From NCBI RefSeq assembly GCF_963678975.1, contig NC_089272.1, positions 59,284,574 through 59,348,573 on the forward strand: DNA of 64,000 bases. The letters are read 5' to 3'. The DNA is from Dysidea avara. Its lineage: Eukaryota; Porifera; Demospongiae; Dictyoceratida; Dysideidae. Below are positions 1 to 11,487 of the stretch, in pieces; positions within the stretch are counted from its first letter, which is position 1; each line of letters begins with the position of its first letter. The position numbers and the translations under genes are program-made. The notes under the pieces are model-generated. The model was not told the origin of the DNA. It saw nothing but the letters and a program-made list of their open reading frames with translations, and did no database searches.

Positions 1-387
1 AAGGCCTGAGGCAAAATTAGATTACTATATAGTCATAACATGCAGTAGTCCATCACTGTACAAAGTTTCCCAAGATGGTCCAAAGATGGAGTAAAGACTG
101 ACCAATAAGGAGAAAAATACAGAGTTATAGTGTCAACATATGGGTTTTGCTGTGTTCCAAAAAGGACAATGAATAAATAAAAGCATAATAGACTAACACC
201 TAGCTGTCTATATTTAGGTATGATTTCTATCCAGCTCATCTTACATAATAGTAAAATGTGCTGTGATTGATCATTGCCACTACAACTGTATTTGAATACA
301 AAATAGAAAACAGTATTGTATTTGTGTATATGGCAAAAGAGTATATACCTCAAGTTCTTGAGTAAATGTTTAACTATTCTTATATAG
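1..387. other. No gene recognised (intron or upstream sequence)
   Basis: AT-rich sequence before the first recognisable ankyrin exon. Open frames here are short and show no family motif. It is most simply an intron of the gene whose exons start at 388; the gene's true 5' end lies outside the window. Confidence 0.5.
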
Positions 388-486
388 AATGGATTTACTG
401 GTCTGCACTGGGCAGCACTGCGTGGTCACTATGATGTGACTTCAACACTCCTGAACTGTGGGACTAACGTAAATGTCACTGGAGGG
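388..486 (+). CDS. Ankyrin-repeat exon of the Roc-COR/death-domain gene
   Basis: An exon of exactly 99 bases encodes one 33-residue ankyrin repeat. It reads NGFTGLHWAALRGHYDV and continues with the usual second-helix and turn pattern (TSTLLNCGTNVN). It is bounded by an acceptor (tatatag at 381-387) and a donor (gtgagt at 487) and is phase 0 at both ends, as is common for exons that each carry one ankyrin unit. Ankyrin repeats bind partner proteins. It is assigned to the gene downstream because strand, phase and order fit and no other gene intervenes; no transcript evidence is available. Confidence 0.75.
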
Positions 487-963
487 GTGAGTTAACTTAT
501 GGTACGATGGAATATAACAGAATCGTCATTGTGTGATGGAGCAATTACAAATAAACAGTAGTGCAGTGTAAATGGCAAAATACTGTAGCTATATGCACAT
601 ACATGTGTAAGTACAGTAATACAAACCAATATGCTGTAACTTGAAAAGTACATCTCCATTATGAATGCCATGTAGTAGTGTGTTTAAATGAAAAGTAGTA
701 GCAAACTTACCACTGCAGGGAGGGATATATAACTTGAAGTTGGCTTACAACTGTAATGTGTAAATCATTGTAATTGCTGTCAATATTGCTGTTTGGCTAT
801 TCAGTGGTAGTTGGATTTCGTACAGAAGAAGAGTAGTCACTAGAAAAGAAACATAACCCATCCATCATATAATAGTTTGAACATTGCTATATATGTACCA
901 TGTTTGTGCACATCTTTGTCTAACTAAACTTTGTATGTTAATGTCAGTTGTATTACAATGTAG

Positions 964-1068
964 CTGAGCAAGATAACACCATTACATATTGCTGCACGTA
1001 ATGGTTATACTGATATTTCAGCCCTATTGATAGATAATGGGGGAGATATGAACTTGAAGGATGAGGAG
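964..1068 (+). CDS. Ankyrin-repeat exon of the Roc-COR/death-domain gene
   Basis: Reading from 964 gives an ankyrin unit with the hallmark ITPLHIAARNGYTDI followed by SALLIDNGGDMNLKD. The acceptor is tag at 961-963 and the donor gtgagc at 1069. The exon is 105 bases, phase 0 at both ends. The exact acceptor is less certain than the core, because nearby AG dinucleotides could move the start by a few bases. Confidence 0.75.
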
Positions 1069-1249
1069 GTGAGCTAGACACCAACATTATACTGTATATA
1101 GTGAGTATAGATGCAAACATCAAAACTGATCTACAGAAAGGATTTGTACTCCAACTATAATATGCATAGTAACTGTGGAATTACATTATTAAGGGTAAAG
1201 TCCATATTGGTTTTTCTCATATTTTCATTCCAGTTTTTGGCCTAATAAG

Positions 1250-1701
1250 TAGGGACCTGCCGATTATGCTCATAATTTTACCTATTATGCTATGCTGCAC
1301 TGCTCAAAACTTTACCTATTATGCTTAAATTTATGCTCAATACTTACCTATTATGCTCAAATTATGCCCAATTATTTATGCCTCAGTTCTCATGCTCTGC
1401 TAATAATTTCCAATTTATGGATAAATAATAAGTGGCTGAAGCACAAACTTACTTGTCAAAATGCATATCACAGAAAAGATCGATATACTCTAATAGAACA
1501 GTCAGCTATATGATTGTTCTATTAGAGTTACTGACTGTTCTATTAGAGTATATCGATCTTTCTGTGATAGCTATTTTGATAAGTAAGAATTCATGATCAT
1601 ACTATTACACAAATATTCTACCTATTATGCTAGCATTATGCTCAATGCTTTCAGACACCTGTTATGCTCATAATTATGCCAGCATAATCGGCGGGTCCCT
1701 A
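1250..1701. mobile_element. hAT-type MITE with 8-bp target duplication
   Basis: Terminal inverted repeats begin TAGGGACC and share GCCGATTATGCT at both ends. The element is flanked by a perfect 8-bp direct repeat, CTAATAAG, at 1242-1249 and 1702-1709, the length expected for hAT insertions. The interior is rich in 'acctattatgct' repeats and contains an inverted pair of the word ACTCTAATAGAACAGTCA (1487-1504 and 1532-1549). There is no transposase frame, so it is non-autonomous. It lies in an intron of the ankyrin/Roc-COR gene. Confidence 0.8.
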
Positions 1702-2319
1702 CTAATAAGGTCATTATTTTAATCAAAGTAGTCCATTCTGACAACATTATTATTAACTACATGCAGCACAGGTGAAGTACATGTAGGTAGGTCCATCGTT
1801 AAACTGTGTTAACTATTGTGACTGTTCTAGTAGTGCTTCAAAAACAAGATACTCTTGCACAAACAATTCTTGAGCAGTGTAAATCATTCATGTACAAAAC
1901 CTTTGACATAGAAAAAATGCTGTGCACAAAAATTGTGTACAGTATGGTTAGTAAAAGTGTGTAGTATTTTAAGATATAATTATATACACTGTACATAATT
2001 TACTGTGGTGTACATTGCTGCTTTTGGATATTATAGTCCTTGCAGACCATGCATGGTATCATTAAAACACTTCTGACTTCTTAGCTCTATAACAGTACAA
2101 TAACTCCTGATTAACGTCTGATTGTCTTCCACCTCACATTCACATTTGCACCACATAAACACATTAAATGTATTAGAAAATTTTCCTTGTTGCACACCTT
2201 ATATGTATACAGAATCATCACTTTGTCGTAAGTACAAAAAAATCTCTTTAAACGTCTCTCAATGTGTAAAATACAGTAGTACGTATCTTATGCAAGTGTT
2301 TCATTTCACCATTTTGTAG

Positions 2320-2421
2320 TCCAACAGTACTCCACTGGCAGCAGCTGTAAACAATAATCACAGTAGTACAGTGTACTACCTTATCAAAGAAGCTGGGCTG
2401 GATCCTACACAGTGTGATGAG
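2320..2421 (+). CDS. Degenerate ankyrin-repeat exon
   Basis: A 102-base exon, acceptor tag at 2317-2319 and donor gtacgt from 2422, phase 0 at both ends. It encodes SNSTPLAAAVNNNHSS followed by a helix-like stretch ending LDPTQCDE. The STPLAAAV motif and length fit the last ankyrin unit, which is often diverged at the edge of an ankyrin array. It precedes the short linker exon at 4418. Confidence 0.65.
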
Positions 2422-2708
2422 GTACGTATGATGATTTATAATGTATGTACATATAGTTTGTAATTTTGTAACTCAAAACAGTGTGGTATTACTGTTTACA
2501 CTGTAGTAGGGATCATCACAATAATGAATTGCACCTGCTGAAATGCGTCCTAGAAATATCTTAAGCAGTAAAAAGTAGTTTAACCAAATAGTCTTGGCAT
2601 ATCCAGTATCTAGTATTTAATATAAATAAAATCCTATAATATACAGTATGTACACACCTCCAATATTGATTTTTTTTAATTAAAAAGTCACCTTAATCCA
2701 AATTTTGG

Positions 2709-2886
<178 letters not shown>

Positions 2887-2892
2887 AGCCAG

Positions 2893-3452
2893 CAGAGTTG
2901 GGGGTAATGCGTTACATAATAATATTACTTTTACAGTAACGAGTAGTATAACGCGTTACATGATAAAGTAGTAAGTAATATGTAACGGATATTACATCCA
3001 TAAATTGTAATGAATATAACGCGTTACTTCCTTTTAAGGCGCATTGTATCCAGGCACGTGACTGATTGCATTTTGGGTCCAGACAAGACTGGAGATAGCG
3101 TTATAGGCATGGACAAGGAATGATAGTGTATGGGGAGTGCCCTTGTGGCCAAGATACAACAACAAAGTATATATTTGTGACTGAACTACACCAGAGAAAC
3201 TCATGTCTCGCTCGTGTTACTTGTAGTTGTAGGCTGGTAGCTTGTATTTAGAAGGTTGGACTTACTTTATAATTTGTAACGAACAAATGTAATATGTAAT
3301 ATTATTACTAGTTACAGCCCTCAGAGTAGTGAGTAATATGTAACTTGTTACTTTTTTCAGTAAGTAATATGTAACTGTAGCGCGCTACATCGTGTAAAAG
3401 TAACGAGTAATATGTAACTAGTTACATTTTTAGTGTAACGACCCCAACTCTG
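2893..3452. mobile_element. hAT-type MITE with GTAACG/CGTTAC subterminal repeats
   Basis: Ends are CAGAGTTGGGG and CCCCAACTCTG. Flanking octamers are CCAGCCAG (2885-2892) and CCTGCCAG (3453-3460), seven of eight matching, as expected from insertion in the adjacent (CCTG)n tract. The interior has many inverted copies of GTAACGCGTTAC-like words. The same family recurs at 12023-12536. There is no coding capacity. Confidence 0.85.
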
Positions 3453-3460
3453 CCTGCCAG

Positions 3461-4417
3461 TAGGCAAAATTGTATGGTGCAGGTTAATTCAATGGGCTTT
3501 TGTACGCATGTACTGCATACATTTGCTGCTTGTGATTTCTTGGCTTGAATTACGTACTTTTGTCAGTATGTAAATTAGGAGATTAAGGATTATGGTTTTA
3601 GCTATATAAATTCTTTCCAAGATTACAACTACATGAAACACATATTTTGCACATTACTGTTCTTTACATCCAGTTTCTTGGCTAATGTAAAGCCTAGGAT
3701 GATGTTGATACGTATGATATATAGTAATAATGTTACCTTTAATGACTTAATTTAAATGTGGTGCATGATGTTATAGAACACCTGTAGTTGAATTACTGAG
3801 ATTGTTAACATGCACCTGTGAGCAAAAAGGATTGAACTGTAAAGGAAGAAGTTTCACACAAGTACTGCTATAGCTGTACTGTTCTCAGGCAGCTGATAAA
3901 AAGAAGTATTGTGTACCTCTGGAAATTTGATCATCTTACTATGTAGGATCATGCCACCAATACTGTGCCATATGAGTGTCCCATGTGGCCAAGTACTGCT
4001 GGTGAGGGTGGCCACCAGCAAGTGTGCATATTACAGAAACCTAGAAAATGCCATTTCATGAATCTTTAGCTCTATAAGTTAGTTCTTCAGAATACATAGT
4101 ATCCATTATTGTTGTGGAAACTCCTTCAGGGTGGGACACCTTCTATATTCCAAATTTCAGTTGAGTCTGGCCAGCCATCAATGAGATATGCATCATAATT
4201 TTCATAATCTTTATCTTGTACCACTTAGAATAATTCCTATAACTCGCTAGTCGATTTACCAAGCATCATACAGCAGATATGGGAAATTCAAAGGGGGTAT
4301 AGACTACTTCAGCATCCCATAATACCTAAATCAATTACCAATTTTCTTTGAACTATTGTATTCATTGTATGACAGTAATGCAGAATTTTGACATCATGGT
4401 TGCTGGTTACTTTATAG
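3461..4417. other. Intron sequence, no further exon supported
   Basis: Between the hAT MITE and the linker exon at 4418 I see AT-rich intronic sequence. A stretch after 3946 reads DHATNTVPYECPMWPSTA and ends at a possible donor, but its phase does not fit the next exon, so it is not called. Confidence 0.45.
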
Positions 4418-4499
4418 CAATTACAACAAAGGATCACACATCTCCTGGAGAAGGAGGAGTCTGATAGGAGGGTCAGTTCAGACCAACTTGCTGGATCAA
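4418..4499 (+). CDS. Linker/coiled-coil exon between ankyrin repeats and Roc domain
   Basis: Acceptor tatag ends at 4417. The exon reads QLQQRITHLLEKEESDRRVS and then SDQLAGS, with a donor gtaatc at 4500. It enters in phase 0, matching the ankyrin exon at 2320-2421, and leaves in phase 1, exactly what the Roc-COR exon at 9242 needs (its first two bases complete the codon). The charged, heptad-like composition suggests a short helix joining the ankyrin array to the GTPase domain. The call rests on phase compatibility and composition. Confidence 0.55.
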
Positions 4500-4637
4500 G
4501 TAATCCTCAGTATAGTAAATATATTATATAGTCAACACAATGCTGCACATTGTAAATGTGTAGAAAGTAGTGAAATTGAAAAGAATGTAACTTTGGTACT
4601 GTATTACCTTATTTGAATTCACTATGTATAAGCTTGT

Positions 4638-5378
4638 CAGGGCCGCTGAGAGAATTAAGGGGGCCCAGGGCAAATTTAAAATCTGGGCCACTATAACCCA
4701 CGATTTTCAATAAGGAAAAACAGACAACATTACAAGAACAAACTTAGCTAACTATCTACTAGACTACAACTAAAAGCTAACTGATAATTTAAGCTTATTC
4801 ACAGTTTTAGCATGCAAAAAATTAGACCCTTTGAGATTGAAAATGAGACTGATTTTAATAATTTATCACAGTATATAATTTTATTCAACTGTATATTAGG
4901 GTGACTACTGTATTAGGGTACCCCGAACTTGAATTTTATAGGAAGCTTTCTGCCAAATACATACCACCTAGGAAATTTTATACCTCAAATTTTAACAGTT
5001 ACTATAACTGAGTATTTGGTTGACTGCTATAATAGGGTGACTATTCTATTAGAGTATGTTAATCCTATGTAAAAGTCAGTGTCTATATATATAAGTGCCT
5101 TAAAAATATATTATAACAAGTAATGGTTTGCTGCCACTGCTGCACTGCATTGCTATGGATCTTACTGGCTATATATAGATGGTATTTACTGAGGCTTCCT
5201 GTCTACAGGTAAGATTTGCACTGTTGTATGTTCATTTTATTGTAGCTATGTGTGGATAATGTAGCTACGGGGCAGTTACTACTGTATGAGGCCCCTGGAG
5301 GCTCCCCTTGGGGCTCCTTACAAAGTGGGGCCCAGGGCAAACTTCCCCAGTTACCCTCTTGTTGGTGGCCCCGGTTGT
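4638..5378. mobile_element. Candidate hAT-like non-autonomous element
   Basis: The left end is CAGGGCCGCTGAG; the right end GGCCCCGGTTG is imperfectly inverted relative to it. GCTTGT occurs on both sides (4632-4637 and 5379-5384), which could be a partial target duplication. Both flanks of the interior carry GGGGCCCAGGGCAAA in direct orientation. It contains one copy of the word tgactattctattagagt (5038-5055). No transposase is present. It is less certain than the other hAT calls because the terminal repeats are imperfect. Confidence 0.4.
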
Positions 5379-5410
5379 GCTTGTGTAATTTTTAAGCATA
5401 ATGCTGTATA

Positions 5411-5705
5411 TCCACACAAAAAAAAAACAGCCAAGCTGTGAAAAAATGGTGCGGCCTTAAAAAGCCTGGGTGAAAAAAGTTGTAAAATCAAAGATGGCAG
5501 CTCAAATGTGGCAGCCAAGAATGGCTGCAATGATGTTAATGCAGCACCATTTTTAAATTAACAATGCACACAGCCCTTATTAAAATTTTTAGCATTAACA
5601 TCATTGCAGCCATTTCTTGGCCGCCACCTTTGATTTCACAACTTTTTTCACCCAGGATTTTTAAGGCCGCACCGTTTTTTCACATCTTGGCTGTTTTTGT
5701 GTGGA
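5411..5705. repeat. Fold-back terminus F1
   Basis: A long inverted repeat. The left arm holds acagccaagctgtgaaaaaa and gtgcggcc; the right arm holds their complements, ending ctgtttttgtgtgga. It is homologous to the fold-backs at about 7500-7800, 33760-33952, 39431-39752 and 50525-50853. Confidence 0.75.
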
Positions 5706-6044
5706 TTTCACTTCTTTTTGTACTTTATAAGGCCCCAAAACCTGCGACTTTGACATTGTTTTTACTCACATTTCTTCTTTTCTATGTAGATACAATGATG
5801 ATTATTGAAGACAGACTTATAAATGTATTTCATTGCATGATTTAATTCAGTACTTGATAATATTATTGTAATACTCTAATAGAGTGCACAATTTTTGAGG
5901 ACTTCTAATAGAACATACATAGAATGTTCTAGAACAATCTAGTACTTCTATTGGTAGATCTATGAAATTACAAACGTTTCATTATAAACAGATTTCAACT
6001 AGAAATTTCATTTATAAAGCAGAAATTAAGTGAAGTGATCAGCC

Positions 6045-6255
6045 AAGGTAGCAGTGGTTCAGTGGTTAAGGATGCAGGTGTTAGGTATGGAAGTCCCTGG
6101 TTTGAACTCTGGTAAGTTTTTTTCTGACATTTTTTCACACCATTTTTACCTCGTGGTGACTGTGGTTAAGGATGCAGGTGTTAGGTATGGAAGTCCCTAG
6201 TTCGAACTCTGGCAAGTTTTTTTTTCTGACACCATTTTTACCTCGCGGTGACTGC
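6045..6255 (+). mobile_element. tRNA-derived SINE head, partly duplicated in tandem
   Basis: A tRNA-like segment has RNA polymerase III promoter motifs: box A tggttcagtgg (6055-6065) and box B ggtttgaactc (6099-6109), spaced as in a tRNA gene. About 100 bases later the second half repeats with box B agttcgaactc (6199-6209), and both are followed by a ttttctgacac...accatttttacctcg segment. It does not complete a tRNA cloverleaf with a normal acceptor stem, so it is called a SINE rather than a functional tRNA gene. Confidence 0.6.
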
Positions 6256-7109
6256 TCTATTAGAGTATCTCGATTCCACAATTTTACACTTGCTTGGTTT
6301 TTGCTTTATAACTTTGTCGCTGTAACTCTATTGCTATTCAAACTATCAAAAAGCACTGCTACAATGATCAGCCTATCTACACACCAATTTTCAAGTTATT
6401 TCTATACTCGGTTTACCCTGTAGCTGTGATAAGAAGTTTGATCTTTTTTACGTGAATAAACACTCATACATGTAACTCCTTGAATATTCCTTAGATTCAC
6501 AACAAACTTGGTACATGAATCCACTGTTACACGCTCTTCATTTGTGCCAAAAATCGAGGAAATCAAGTTGCATGTTTGCATTTTATAGCAAATTTTGCAA
6601 AGTGTGCGAAAAGAAATCAAAGCCCCCGTAGCCCCCCGTACGCCATAAGAAGAAAAATACAAAGAAATTAAAATGAAATTTAGAACTCCCATATCTCGCT
6701 AATCGTTGTTGCAAATTTAATCAAATTTGCTGTGTGGCGTACCCTACCTAGGGGACAGCTATGATGCAAAAATGGTGTGCTTTGGAGAAGGGGTCATGGA
6801 GCTATGCACGTGTGAAAAAGCTGTTTTCTTTCATCCTGTAAATATATTCACAGTGTGGTCGCCGGATTTCTTGGCTGCACGACACACTACTGTGTGTCTT
6901 GATACCCTGTAGATGCCTGAGGAGTAATAATAGCATGATTTATTCTTGTTAAATTACATATCCAACTGTAAGATCAACACACTCTATTAAAGTAATAAAT
7001 AACTCTATTAGAGCAGATAATTAACATTACTGTTTCATTAGAGTGTAATGTTCCTAACAGCCTAATAAATACATTTTCATTAGACAATGACTTTATTTCA
7101 TACCCAAAA

Positions 7110-7361
7110 TGTGACTAGGCCTGCAAAAATAGGGCATGTGGGTACATGATTTTTGCCTACTTTTTCAAACGTTCATCATTCATAACTTATTGTACCATTA
7201 TGTTATGGAAATGCCATTTTCAGTTCTTAGAAAGCATTTAATTGGCTTTATGATGCAAGTTGCAGAATGCAACCATTCTGTTCCAGTACTTAGATATGAC
7301 CTGTAGAGTGATGGGATGTAGTTTGTGCCCACATGCCCTGTTTTCGTAGGTCCGGTCACAA
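7110..7361. mobile_element. TGTGACC-type MITE, copy 1
   Basis: Ends are TGTGACTAGGCCTGC and (inverted) GTAGGTCCGGTCACA, with the subterminal inverted words agggcatgtggg and cccacatgccct. It belongs to a family with copies at 23431, 29323, 39036 and 57967, the best of which are flanked by TA. Confidence 0.75.
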
Positions 7362-7499
7362 ATGGTCATTGCATAATCAAAGAATGCAAACTTACATATT
7401 AATACTTATGCTTGAGAGTGATGCATAACTGTTGAGAATGATGTATTCAAATTAGGAAATTTCTGCATATAATAGATGTATTAGGTAAAATTAATATCT

Positions 7500-7800
7500 A
7501 TACCAAGAGTGCGGTCCCTAGAAAGCCAGGGTGAAAATGATGTGAAATCAAAGGTGACAGCCAGAAAATGGCTGTGATGGTAGGTTAATGACAAAAAAAT
7601 ACAATTCAGATGAATTTGTGTTGGCCTTCTTCAAGCTTATAGGATTAGGCACCGAATTCATCTGAATTGTCATTATTAAAATTTCTGTCATTAGCCGACC
7701 ATCACAGCCAATCCTCAGCTGTCACCTTTGATTTCACATCCTGGCTTTTTGGGAGGCTACACCCTTTTTCACAGCTTGGTTGTTTTGTTTTTTGTATAGA
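7500..7800. repeat. Fold-back terminus F2
   Basis: An inverted repeat of the same family as F1. The left arm has ggctgtgatggtaggttaat; the right arm has its complement near 7683-7710 (catcacagcca). It is followed by a ccaaagcc.../...ggctttgg hairpin (about 7830-7860) and a tail homologous to the composite elements. It is probably the terminus of a reversed, head-truncated composite element together with the satellite at 8000-8590. Confidence 0.65.
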
Positions 7801-7999
7801 TATCACTTTATCACTTCTTGTATACTCCAAAGCCAGCCTGTGGCCAGCTTTGGAGCTTTTTTACTTGCTTTTTGTTTACTGCAGCAAGGATGAAGAGATC
7901 AAGAGTTGGATTCTGTGGATATTTTTTATAATGATATTCTTTTGCAAAAATTAATACTGTATGAAAATTATCACACTTGTCCTCTCTCCTATGCTACAG

Positions 8000-8590
8000 G
8001 TTGGCTCACAACTTGGCTGGTTTGTAGCAACATCTGTACAACATAACTTGTTTGTACCTGACCTCTCTATCGAGTGATTTGTTGTAGCTGAACTATCTAC
8101 AAGGTGACTTGTTTGTAACTGAACTCACTGCTGAACTCGCTAAGAGTGATCATGACTTTTTGTAACTGAAATCTCTTCAGGATGATTAGTTTAATACTCC
8201 ACTGGTGTAGCTGAACTTTCTACAGGGTGACTTGTTAGTAGCTGAGCACTTTACCGAGTAACTTGTTTAATACTGAATCCTCCACAGGATGCTTGTTTGT
8301 AGCTGAACTCTATACAGGGTGACGTGTTTGTAGCTGAACTCTCTACAGGGTGACTTGTTTTTTAACTGAACACTCTACTACGTGACTTGTATAGCTAAAC
8401 TCTCTACATTGTGACATGTTTATTACTGAACTATCCACAGGGTGATTTGTTTATAGTTGAACTCTCTACAGGATGATTTGTTTGTGACTAAACTCTGTGA
8501 ATTGTTTGTAACTGAACTTTCTACAGGTGACGTGTTTGTGGTTCAGCTTTCCACAGGGTGATTTGTTTGTGGCTGATGGTGACTGTGGTG
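8000..8590 (-). repeat. Satellite block D (30-31-bp units, reverse orientation)
   Basis: Degenerate tandem units of the type agggtgacttgtttgtagct followed by gaactctctac. They are the reverse complement of the satellite monomers in elements A, B and C. The units here are more diverged than in the long arrays, suggesting an older copy. It lies in the intron just upstream of the Roc-COR exon. Confidence 0.85.
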
Positions 8591-9241
8591 TGAATGTGTA
8601 TAGTACTGGTGTAGCTAAATCCATTCATGGTGAAAATTGTGCTAGAGTAGATCAACAATTATCAAAAATTTGGTTACAATTATGAGTTCATTTTATGAGG
8701 GATGAAGACCAACCTGATTGAAATAAAAGGAAAGGCAAGGCACAGAGGGCACACACTCGTTGGAACCCAAAAGGCACATGCTACTGGTGAATTTGTTATT
8801 GTGGTGTAAAATGGTGGCTATATGCTGCTTCATTTGGCCCCCAGCCTTGTGACTGTGGTCAGGCAGGCAGGCATACAGGAAGACAGGCTGGCAGATGAAA
8901 ATTTGAGCTTTAGTGATTTTTTTAATACTAAATCCGACTGCCTGTAAGTGTTTTCTTGCTTTTAATACTGCATTTGATGTTAGTAAAGGTGATTTTTGTT
9001 GAGTAAGATGTCTCTAGGATGATTTTAAAAGGTGGAATTTCAGGTGGCACATGTCACTTTTGGGGGATCCCTACTTAAACAGTATTACAGTACTGCATGG
9101 TTAATGACATCAATCCCATAGGTGGTTCCATTAATGTAATTTCATTTTACAATGTAAATTAGATGACAATTTGAAGTCCTGTACATTTTAAATTGTTGTC
9201 AGTACAGTGTGCAGTGCTATAAATAATATTAAATTTCACAG
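8591..9241. other. Intron sequence upstream of the Roc-COR exon
   Basis: AT-rich, with a short aggcaggcaggc tract near 8861. No exon is recognised. It ends in the acceptor tttcacag at 9234-9241. Confidence 0.5.
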
Positions 9242-10859
9242 GTGTATTTAAACCTATGGTACGTGGTGGAATCAACAAGAGGATTATCATTGCTTACCAT
9301 GAAGCTATGAAAAAGGGCACAAGAGCATCCAATCAGATGAAGTTAGTGATGATGGGTGCAGAAGGAGCTGGAAAAACAAGCACCGTTGGCTCTTTTCTAG
9401 GTAAGCAATTCCAGGAAGATCAGCCACCAACAAGTGGAGCTGAACTGAACTCATGCACTATTGAGCGCATTTTTACATCGAAATGGCGACAAAGTGAAAT
9501 AAAAGATCAACTTGAAAAATTACCAAGGAACTTTAGAAGTGGGATGAAAACTTACATATCAACTATTTCAAAGAATACACCTGTACATGTAGACAACCAA
9601 GTTGCAGCTACAGGCACACAAGAAGAAATTCCTAAAGAAGTGGTTGCTCGAGTACAGGAGGTGTTGGATACTAAAGATGTTTCTGATGGTGACATTCGGG
9701 TTGTCATATTAGATCTTGGTGGTCAAGAAATATACTATGAAATTCACTTTATGTTCTTGGCCCCAGAAGATGTGGTGTTGATGACATTTGATGCATCAAA
9801 GGGCCTTGACGAAGCAGTAATTAGTCGACAGCGCTTAAACAGATTTCAAGAAAAGGTAGCCGCTAGAGGAATGCAAACAAATCTTGAAGTGTTAGAAACA
9901 CTTTTCCAGTCAGTATTCAGTCACTGTGGAGTTAAAGTGGAAGGCGGCATGTACATTTCCAAACGTGCTCCAACAATCATTATGATTGCCACACATTCCA
10001 AAGGTCTCACTGAGCAGCACAAAAGAAATATCATGAACAGATTTTACAAGGCATTCTCTGGCAAACTTTTCATGGATCATTTGCCAGCATCACGTGCTGA
10101 TGCATTTCATTTCATTGATAATGAAGCAAGAGACCAGGTCATCTTTGCAAAGGTCAAGGATACCATTATAAAAGCAGGCAGACCTGTAATTGAAAAGCAA
10201 TGTCCTATAACTTACCTGCAATTTGAAACAGGGTTGCTGCAGGAATCAGAAATAAATTCAACCATAACTCAAAAAGAAGCACTAAATATTGCGATAAACG
10301 CTGACATTGAAGAAAACATGTTAAAAGAAGCTCTTCTTCACTTCTCCTACAAGGGTGTCCTACTGTACTACCCAGATGTGCCAGCTCTACAGGATGTGGT
10401 TTTTGTGAATCCACAAGAAGTGTCCAATCTTGTCTCCTCTGTCATTTCCACACATAATTATGAGCCATCCTCAGCTGAATTGCAGTTATCATGTGATCGT
10501 TATGATAACTACGGATTGCTAGAAGAAGAATTGCTCAATGATATGTTGAAGAGTTGTGGTCGTCTGCAGCAGAAAGAGGTAATCTTAGGTCTACTTAAAA
10601 AGTTTGATCTTGCAGTAGAAGTGTCTGTTGAGACGAAGTTTGATGATGAAGATGACTCTTACGAGCTTCCCAAAAAAGGCAGAGTGTTTGTGGTTCCCTC
10701 CATGCTGGTCTACAACAAAAAAAAGCTTTATCAGAAAAAGGTTCATGATGTGGTAGTGTTGTATCACTTTCCTGATAAATACTTACCAGAAAATATATTC
10801 AACCACTTGCTAGTCAAGACGATCAGTTGGTGCAATAAGTGGGGTCATCATGTTAGATG
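9242..10859 (+). CDS. Roc-COR GTPase exon of an ankyrin/Roc-COR/death-domain protein (DAPK-like ROCO family)
   Basis: This large exon encodes a complete Roc GTPase followed by a COR region. Counting from the methionine at 9256, the P-loop is GAEGAGKTS (residues 34-42), the switch II motif is DLGGQE (153-158), and a THSK motif (246-249) sits where GTPases have the guanine-specificity motif. COR-type helices and a winged-helix-like VVFVNPQEVSNLVSSVI follow (from about 381). Roc-COR proteins are GTP-regulated signalling proteins that usually dimerise through COR. The ATG at 9256 is not taken as the start: an acceptor ends at 9241 and the first two bases complete the codon from 4499. The donor at 10860 gives phase 2. 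Order (ankyrin, Roc-COR, death) resembles death-associated protein kinase without its kinase; a kinase could lie upstream of the window. Confidence 0.85.
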
Positions 10860-10918
10860 GTATGATGCACATACTGTATAAATTATGTGCTTAGATTATA
10901 TGTGTTTTTGTTCCACAG

Positions 10919-11295
10919 CATATACAGAGGCACTGGCTACTTTGACTGTAAAGGAAAAGGACAGAGTTTTAAATTACAACAATGCCAAATTACTTATTCT
11001 ATCAAGTGTTATTTTACAATACATGCACAAGATGAACAGATGATGTTAGAACAACGACAGGAGCTACTGTCATACTTGAAAGAATCACTTAATGTTATCC
11101 ATCAAATGTATATTCCTTCAGCAAGACAACCCATTGCATATTTAGAATGTCCACTACACCATGATGATAACTGTTTGCCTCATGTTCGACTCAATAGCAT
11201 CAATACTTCAAATGATGTCTTCTGCTCCAAAAGTGAATGTCAGGCTGTTCCCAAAAAAGCCTACATGTTGTTACTGACCACAGTGAGTGATAAAG
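10919..11295 (+). CDS. COR-region exon of the Roc-COR/death-domain gene
   Basis: It follows a 59-base intron (10860-10918, ending ttccacag). The first base completes the split codon, and the frame continues CIYRGTGYFDCKGKGQSF and later LEQRQELLSYLKESLNVI, an amphipathic helical segment, then a cysteine/histidine-containing stretch (YLECPLHHDDNC). The donor is gtatgt at 11296, phase 1. The region joins COR to the death domain; I recognise no separate domain in the Cys/His stretch, although its spacing could bind a metal. Confidence 0.75.
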
Positions 11296-11368
11296 GTATG
11301 TATGGCATCCAATGGTAGCAATTCTATTACCAATAATAATTTTATTATGCTGTTGTTTTATAAATCAG

Positions 11369-11425
11369 GTTCTTCATCTGCACCAGTACTAATGAGTAGA
11401 GGTTCCAATGCACTATTTGAAAAAG
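11369..11425 (+). CDS. Short linker exon
   Basis: A 57-base exon between aaatcag (acceptor, ends 11368) and gtacat (donor, 11426), phase 1 on both sides. It encodes GSSSAPVLMSRGSNALFEK, a flexible Ser/Gly-rich linker. The phase agrees with both neighbours, which is the main support. Confidence 0.65.
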
Positions 11426-11487
11426 GTACATAAGTAGAGGATCATTCATTATAATGGTATATCTAGTTTTCTGTTGTTCTTCTGTAG

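Larger units (their letters stand above)
5411..6902 (-). mobile_element. Composite element D (reverse orientation, lacks a satellite array)
   Basis: Read on the minus strand it starts at 6902 with TCAAGACACACAGTAGTGTG, preceded by A, matching the 5' ends of elements A, B and C. Its body shares their conserved modules, followed by the word tgactgctctattagagt (6249-6266, seen here inverted) and a fold-back terminus at 5411-5705. The 30-31-bp satellite of the other copies is absent, so D shows the element without its cargo. It carries SINE sequence at 6045-6255. It lies in an intron of the Roc-COR gene. The far boundary is approximate. Confidence 0.6.

Noticed and set aside
1830..1935. Possible extra exon (frame QDTLAQTILEQCKSFMYK)
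   Set aside because: The available acceptors give the wrong phase for neighbouring phase-0 ankyrin exons, and it lacks ankyrin motifs.
3947..4000. Possible exon reading DHATNTVPYECPMWPSTA
   Set aside because: It would leave in phase 1, which does not fit the linker exon at 4418; no family motif.
6045..6113. A functional tRNA gene
   Set aside because: Boxes A and B are present but no convincing acceptor stem or anticodon arm, and it is partly duplicated with a SINE-like tail.
6402..6692. Open frame in element D, and similar frames at 34711-35329 and 46170-46568
   Set aside because: They lie in the non-coding body of the composite elements and are not conserved as protein between copies; frames differ among A, B, C and D.
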